Origin: Paenibacillus pabuli
Lineage (GTDB): Bacteria; Bacillota; Bacilli; Paenibacillales; Paenibacillaceae
Assembly (NCBI RefSeq): GCF_023101145.1
Contig: NZ_CP073714.1
Location: forward strand, 6,944,001-7,008,000
DNA: 64,000 nucleotides
Direction: 5' to 3'
This document shows positions 61,001 through 64,000 of the stretch, one piece after another. The stretch's first letter is position 1; the number at the start of each line of letters is the position of its first letter. Position numbers and translations under genes: made by a program. The notes beneath the pieces were generated by a model. That model was not told the origin of the DNA. It saw only the letters and a list, made by a program, of their open reading frames with translations, and made no database searches.

Positions 61001-61176
61001 AGCTCCGCTGGAGCGTCGTAGACGCAGTAGGGATGAAGCACTTTTTTGATAAAAGAAGGGTCCAGTCCCGGCGATGCGGCAACCGTATCGAACCCCTCCG
61101 TTGTACGAAACACCCCGCGCCGCTCTCGAGTGTACAGCTGTTGTTCAATTGGCGGGGTTACGGAAGAACGCATCAT
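58000..61176 (-). CDS. GTPase-associated (GAP1-like) membrane protein
   Basis: 1058-residue protein. The N-terminus (EQQLYTRERRGVFRTTEGFDTVAASPGLD and HPYCVYD) and the region IHLLHLESGETILGQNVYQSADFTGLRSAFFAH resemble the GAP1-N2 domain. A long helical middle part (about 330-780, GAP1-M-like) follows. One membrane span lies near residues 792-815 (FLGSVIAILILGIAGGTYAL). About 240 residues come after it, including a beta-like segment and a Gly/Ser/Thr/Asp-rich low-complexity stretch of about 110 residues that should be outside the cell. Its ATG overlaps the GTPase stop as ATGA. The family assignment is from memory and should be tested. Confidence 0.7.
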   Translation of the reverse strand: MMRSSVTPPIEQQLYTRERRGVFRTTEGFDTVAASPGLDPSFIKKVLHPYCVYDAPAELTGRSEKDESKFPPSIHLLHLESGETILGQNVYQSADFTGLRSAFFAHNYVLSPERSEEQMKQGGWLDTVFTTSYDIEQGTVLPALTELPRTANVGQGSPSQILGALKMDEVVFKRLLYAVMQAVATRRKVYIALDVPAEEVTTKAKGLLRLLFTALPYAFRRQLGFMTFAKEPQAKKGIHLQFVERGTLRPKDRNTEKDFTFDLVSGRVTHADASVANLPYTEFAWSLLHEPAAADPFYAFADEMLSGMEPGRELSIEAYGELSMFYRLEQGREDLYLDNKSDVLSGLLTYLKPEGGAQQRARLNELFLTLLSRELDSVKRENVPEESVAARIGEYFRVAAPVVKSRIVDYFIYGVNNARSQKRMRAVQELYGLLDRDSLLSRAFFDKVLANESLTKLLFEPYLDNQLKRTESAADVVEVIQRWITSHPFAIHNSFLLERTATELRERLCSAPNPVQSANEALKRVSVLDRPVAGSADTGITARIGQSGASVRANRKGGTDSAVQPPAHQEDLTRLADKLAYVINLFMIQDLDLERVNREQLLSIDILLHGNEVRDWAARQGADVSARTNMMLAARAWLSGEGRDEEELEALSLAERNELQRWTRRWLALELRDRPDTAAFEALPLAFYRGGSSRLDYPGLIEFIYSSSGRTEVLYQFMEWSGNQRLFIRGSNAHKGYADAIVAYFKAHDREAFKSKSAFKPYYARASKTMKPAYDRAKAELSSPLVRMLTGKRKNLFLGSVIAILILGIAGGTYALIGDKAETPAASPPPTQEPVVPAEPEVQLAEQIAYLVPPSEAEDGTHTPARLVIRYRNETDSSALQTDTLQWNLKDGTTQELQAEGEWESFNRNEEPDGEGAAGNSSEGTPEGSSAGSSTDTADDTQQSGEAKQEAQEADSASTDGNTSDPAAGSTLTDAGTGTASDTTDGDTPQGGADGTSPDSPESAGAGSPSVDNLTTAEADRLYPYGHEVDLPADIDLENIVSVQSGETVINLVPEPKL

Positions 61177-62432
61177 CCCACTCTCCCCTCAATGTACTTC
61201 AGCTTGTACAGCAGCCAGAGGAATGGCTCATCGACACGAATTGGACTGACCACGCCTTGCAGCTTCATATCCACCGGATTGCTGCCCAGCGCAGACACTG
61301 CAAAGTAAGCCGTATCCTTGAAGTACACATCCATCGTACCTTTGAACGGACGGTCCACCTTCTCGATAAAACGCCGGATCTCCCCGTCGATATTCTCGAA
61401 TTCGGTCAGGTCGAACCAGTCGCGGTGCACCATGTTGCGGAATACATTGCTGTTGGATTTGATATAATCACCCTCTTCATCCTTGAGGGAATGCAGCATG
61501 TCGCTTTTGGTGAGTACAATGGCTGTCGGAATATTCGTCTTGGCTTTGTCCTGGTACGCGATAAAGTCACCGAACATCGTCAGAACCACGTCACGCGGCT
61601 CATCGTATCTTGGCGTCCACTCGCCAGGCTCGTTGCCGAGGTTGATGCGGATTTTGTCCCGGATGGAACGAATCTGGAGCGGGTCCACCATGAACAGAAT
61701 GCCTGCCGAGTTCTTGATATGCTGCCCATGAAGTCCCAGATAGTCCTGCTCCACCATACCTTCACCAGCGACATCAAAGAACACCAGTGTCAGCGGAGCT
61801 TTATCTTCATCCTTGAATACAAACTGGAAAATAAAAGGCTCCTGCAGCTTCTCTTTCTGCGTTGAATCCAACAGATCGCCCCGCTCGAATAATGGTTCTT
61901 CATAATCGGCGCGGAACCGGCGGCTAATCTCCGCGTTCAGCGGCATGCAGGCCGCATCAAAATGATCGGCAGTGTAATGCTGCAATGTATGAATCAATGA
62001 AGTCATGTAGACGGATTTACCCACCTGTGATGCGCCTATAATGGAAATGATATTGCTTGGTGCTTTGCCTGCCGTGACCGGCAGCTCGTTATGGCACTGT
62101 GGACACAGCCGACGCCGCGTAACGACGCCGTATCGATCGTTCAGTCCCATCACAATGTTATCCGAATAGATGCGATGTTCCTCAGGTACATCATGCGGAG
62201 CCAGCACGGCCTCCATATCAAACACCGTATCCAAGCCAAACCTTTCGCGATACCGATTCAGCTTTGCATCTTCCCCGAGTGCGTAGTCCTCATCATCGTC
62301 GCGATGATGCGCAGCCCGGAACACAACCTCTTCCGGTGAAAACTTGCTGAAGCAATACGGACATACAATATCGTAAAACAGCGGGCGTTCCTCCGGCTGC
62401 TGTCTCTTCAAAAACCGACTAAAAAAGCTCAT
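61173..62432 (-). CDS. zinc-ribbon TRAFAC-type GTPase
   Basis: 419-residue cytoplasmic P-loop protein. A split zinc ribbon (C24PYC27 and C110PQC113) precedes the nucleotide domain. Walker A is IIGASQVGKS (K139), switch II/Walker B is LVFFDVAGEGMVEQD, and the specificity motif is VLTKSD (TKxD), so GTP is likely. A helical insert separates the two zinc pairs. ATG 62432 has GGAGGGG 7 nt upstream. It overlaps the GAP1-like gene by 4 nt. Domain order matches the double-GTPase/GAP1 class of predicted conflict systems, but a direct cellular role has not been shown. Confidence 0.78.
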   Translation of the reverse strand: MSFFSRFLKRQQPEERPLFYDIVCPYCFSKFSPEEVVFRAAHHRDDDEDYALGEDAKLNRYRERFGLDTVFDMEAVLAPHDVPEEHRIYSDNIVMGLNDRYGVVTRRRLCPQCHNELPVTAGKAPSNIISIIGASQVGKSVYMTSLIHTLQHYTADHFDAACMPLNAEISRRFRADYEEPLFERGDLLDSTQKEKLQEPFIFQFVFKDEDKAPLTLVFFDVAGEGMVEQDYLGLHGQHIKNSAGILFMVDPLQIRSIRDKIRINLGNEPGEWTPRYDEPRDVVLTMFGDFIAYQDKAKTNIPTAIVLTKSDMLHSLKDEEGDYIKSNSNVFRNMVHRDWFDLTEFENIDGEIRRFIEKVDRPFKGTMDVYFKDTAYFAVSALGSNPVDMKLQGVVSPIRVDEPFLWLLYKLKYIEGRVG

Positions 62433-62489
62433 AGCCACTCCCCTCCCCTGATCAGTTAGACAAAGTTGATTTACACTTAGCCTAACTAT

Positions 62490-63137
62490 CTAGTCTGATA
62501 TAAGCCTATAGGCGGCTCCGTATTTTGGTCCGTCCGTGAAGAATAGCCTCACGTAATCGTCCTTGGCTACTTCGACGGGCGGCATCTCATTTCTCCCTGG
62601 AGCAAAGTCACTCACAAAAGGATACACCGTGCCGTCTTCCTTATTTAAAGGAACCCCGCCTTGTTTGCGCACATAACAGAGCGCTTCCTTCGGAACAGGT
62701 GCTTCGGCTGTAACGGTCATCAGTACACTTTTTCGTTTCTGGAAAAAACCGCTCTTGTACCGGATCGAAAAGCGAATATCCGCCTTGCCTGCACTGGCAA
62801 CTACCGTGTTGTCTCCATCACGCTGACGCACCAGAACTGGCCCGTCCTCCTCCATCTGACATACATATACCGTGTACCGGATGGCACCAAAACCTGTGAT
62901 TCGATCCATATATCCATTGCTTGCTTTATATTCTTCTCTCGTGTATAACTTCAGCTTACCCTGTGCAGCCTGTTCCCCGGTACGATCATCACCCATCATA
63001 TCGAGCTCCAGCCGTTCAACATATACAGCTTCCACACTCTCTGGCCAGAGCCAGCGAAGTGTACACTGGTTCTCGTCCACTGCAAGTGTCAGTCTGCGAA
63101 TCAGGGGCGCTGAAGGGTCTGCATCCGTAAAACGCAT
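62490..63137 (-). CDS. beta-sandwich protein of the GTPase operon, function unknown
   Basis: 215-residue protein with no signal peptide or membrane span. It seems to hold two Fn3-like or immunoglobulin-like beta repeats: one near LIRRLTLAVDENQCTLRWLWP and another near ADIRFSIRYKSGFFQKRKSVLMTV. I could not place it in a named family. GGAGGT precedes the ATG, and it lies 20 bp after the vWA gene and 57 bp before the GTPase gene, so it is clearly part of the operon. An adaptor or ligand-binding role between the vWA and GTPase proteins is a guess. Confidence 0.6.
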   Translation of the reverse strand: MRFTDADPSAPLIRRLTLAVDENQCTLRWLWPESVEAVYVERLELDMMGDDRTGEQAAQGKLKLYTREEYKASNGYMDRITGFGAIRYTVYVCQMEEDGPVLVRQRDGDNTVVASAGKADIRFSIRYKSGFFQKRKSVLMTVTAEAPVPKEALCYVRKQGGVPLNKEDGTVYPFVSDFAPGRNEMPPVEVAKDDYVRLFFTDGPKYGAAYRLISD

Positions 63138-63157
63138 CTATCGCCTACCTCCAGACG

Positions 63158-64000
63158 TCAAAATCCTTTGCTGCGCGAATCTCTTGCCCGCTGACCGAAT
63201 CCTTCTACCGATTTGGTCCCTCCACCAGCATCGCGGCGCCCACGCGTCTTCCGCGGTGTATTCTCCTTGATCGGAATGATCCAGGTGAACAGGGTTAACA
63301 CACCAGACAAGATGAGCATCGCTCCGAATCTTACAAATGCATCACCAACCGTTGATCCGTCCAGACCCCATTCGAGCAGAAGTCCTGCCAATAGACCGGA
63401 CACGGCACCGCCTATACCGAAGCTGAGTGCAAGATGACGGTTATCGAATACAAGTCCGAGCGACACGCCCAGTGCGACACCAATCAACAGTATGGCGGCC
63501 ACTCGGAAAATAGCCAGATACGTACTGTGCTCCATCATGCCTGTACGTTCAGTCACCAGCGTTCGTTCGTCTATCGTATCGTAAATTTGCTGGAATGCCA
63601 GATTAAGACCCCCGGAATCCGGTACATCATAATACATACCGCCTGTCTGCTGAGCGATATGACGCAGCAAGTCGGTTCCAGAAGGGTCCACCAGACTCAG
63701 ACCCACCGTATTGACAGCAATCTGTTCATTTGCATACTCTGACAAAATGCCCGAGGTGTCTACATCACTGAATCCATCGGATAGCAAGATTGCCACCGTA
63801 CCGCGTTTCGGGTCCTGTTTGCCTTTAACTTGCTCCATCGCTTCGCGCAGCACTGCATCGAAATTGGTGCCACCCGACGTCGTTACGATGCCGTCAATCT
63901 TGCTGTATACCTCATTTTTGGCCGCTTCGCTGTCCAACGGGGTGAACGGCTGCAGCAGCTGCGGTTGATCATCAAAGGTAATCACCGCGACCTGTTTGTC
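63158..64000 (-). CDS. von Willebrand factor A domain membrane protein, C-terminal part
   Basis: The N-terminus lies beyond the right edge; 280 residues are visible. The vWA part contains the later metal-site (MIDAS) elements: the Thr in TTSGGTNFDAVL and the Asp in ILLSDGFSD, with VNTVGLSLVDPSG after them. Three or four membrane spans follow (AIFRVAAILLIGVALGVSLGLV, FGIGGAVSGLLAGLLLEWGL, FGAMLILSGVLTLFTWIIPI). The protein ends in a basic, Gly/Arg-rich tail (KTRGRRDAGGG). It is the first visible gene of the operon with the GTPase and the GAP1-like protein. Confidence 0.8.
   Translation of the reverse strand, partial: DKQVAVITFDDQPQLLQPFTPLDSEAAKNEVYSKIDGIVTTSGGTNFDAVLREAMEQVKGKQDPKRGTVAILLSDGFSDVDTSGILSEYANEQIAVNTVGLSLVDPSGTDLLRHIAQQTGGMYYDVPDSGGLNLAFQQIYDTIDERTLVTERTGMMEHSTYLAIFRVAAILLIGVALGVSLGLVFDNRHLALSFGIGGAVSGLLAGLLLEWGLDGSTVGDAFVRFGAMLILSGVLTLFTWIIPIKENTPRKTRGRRDAGGGTKSVEGFGQRARDSRSKGF

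Overview
The window reads as chromosome of a Gram-positive soil bacterium of the Bacillales, most likely a Paenibacillus (inference). Grounds: about 50% G+C, GGAGG-type ribosome sites and ATG/GTG/TTG starts, YesM/YesN-type two-component systems beside sugar ABC genes, a MocR regulator, a Btr-type AraC/binding-protein fusion, FNR/Rex-type palindromes, and several families of dispersed intergenic repeats. No tRNA, rRNA, CRISPR array, transposase or phage gene was found.

Layout. (1) 1-11.1 kb, minus strand: a reductive pyrimidine-degradation operon read from an ABC importer (ATPase, two permeases, binding protein) through a class III aminotransferase, an M20-type carbamoylase, a nitrilase-type beta-ureidopropionase, PreT, PreA and the start of a dihydropyrimidinase that leaves the left edge. 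(2) 11.6-18.8 kb: a membrane chemoreceptor of Aer-like topology, moaA, a soluble chemoreceptor, then a divergent LysE exporter / MocR regulator pair. (3) 18.9-28.7 kb: galactoside use, with GH42 beta-galactosidase, sensor kinase, response regulator, binding protein and two permeases all on the minus strand, and a divergent AraC regulator. (4) 28.7-37.1 kb: mobA, an MFS transporter, glutaminyl-tRNA synthetase, a DUF2164 protein, two GNAT acetyltransferases, an SDR with altered catalytic residues and a MerR-methyltransferase fusion. (5) 37.2-42.2 kb: a GH94-like glycoside phosphorylase and a LacI regulator sharing three copies of one operator. (6) 42.3-47 kb and 55.7-57.7 kb: iron-siderophore genes (Btr-like activator, binding lipoprotein, ABC exporter; FhuC/YusV-type ATPase, FhuF-like reductase) with Fur-box-like sites. 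(7) 47.1-55.6 kb: a methyltransferase, an MFS transporter, a molybdopterin oxidoreductase with a formate/nitrite channel, water-forming NADH oxidase and glutathione peroxidase. FNR/Rex-like palindromes precede the channel and nox genes. (8) 58-64 kb: a four-gene operon of vWA membrane protein, beta-sandwich protein, zinc-ribbon GTPase and a 1058-residue GAP1-like membrane protein.

The 58-64 kb operon is the best candidate for a poorly characterised system. It resembles the predicted GTPase/GAP1/vWA conflict systems known mainly from comparative genomics. A second notable layer is non-coding: four copies of a TAACGAA-bounded imperfect palindrome, three of them beside related bidirectional terminators in convergent gaps, and two classes of terminal-inverted-repeat element of about 120-200 bp. 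Start codons were moved to the best ribosome-binding site where the longest frame looked wrong. Functions rest on reading motifs by eye, without database searches.
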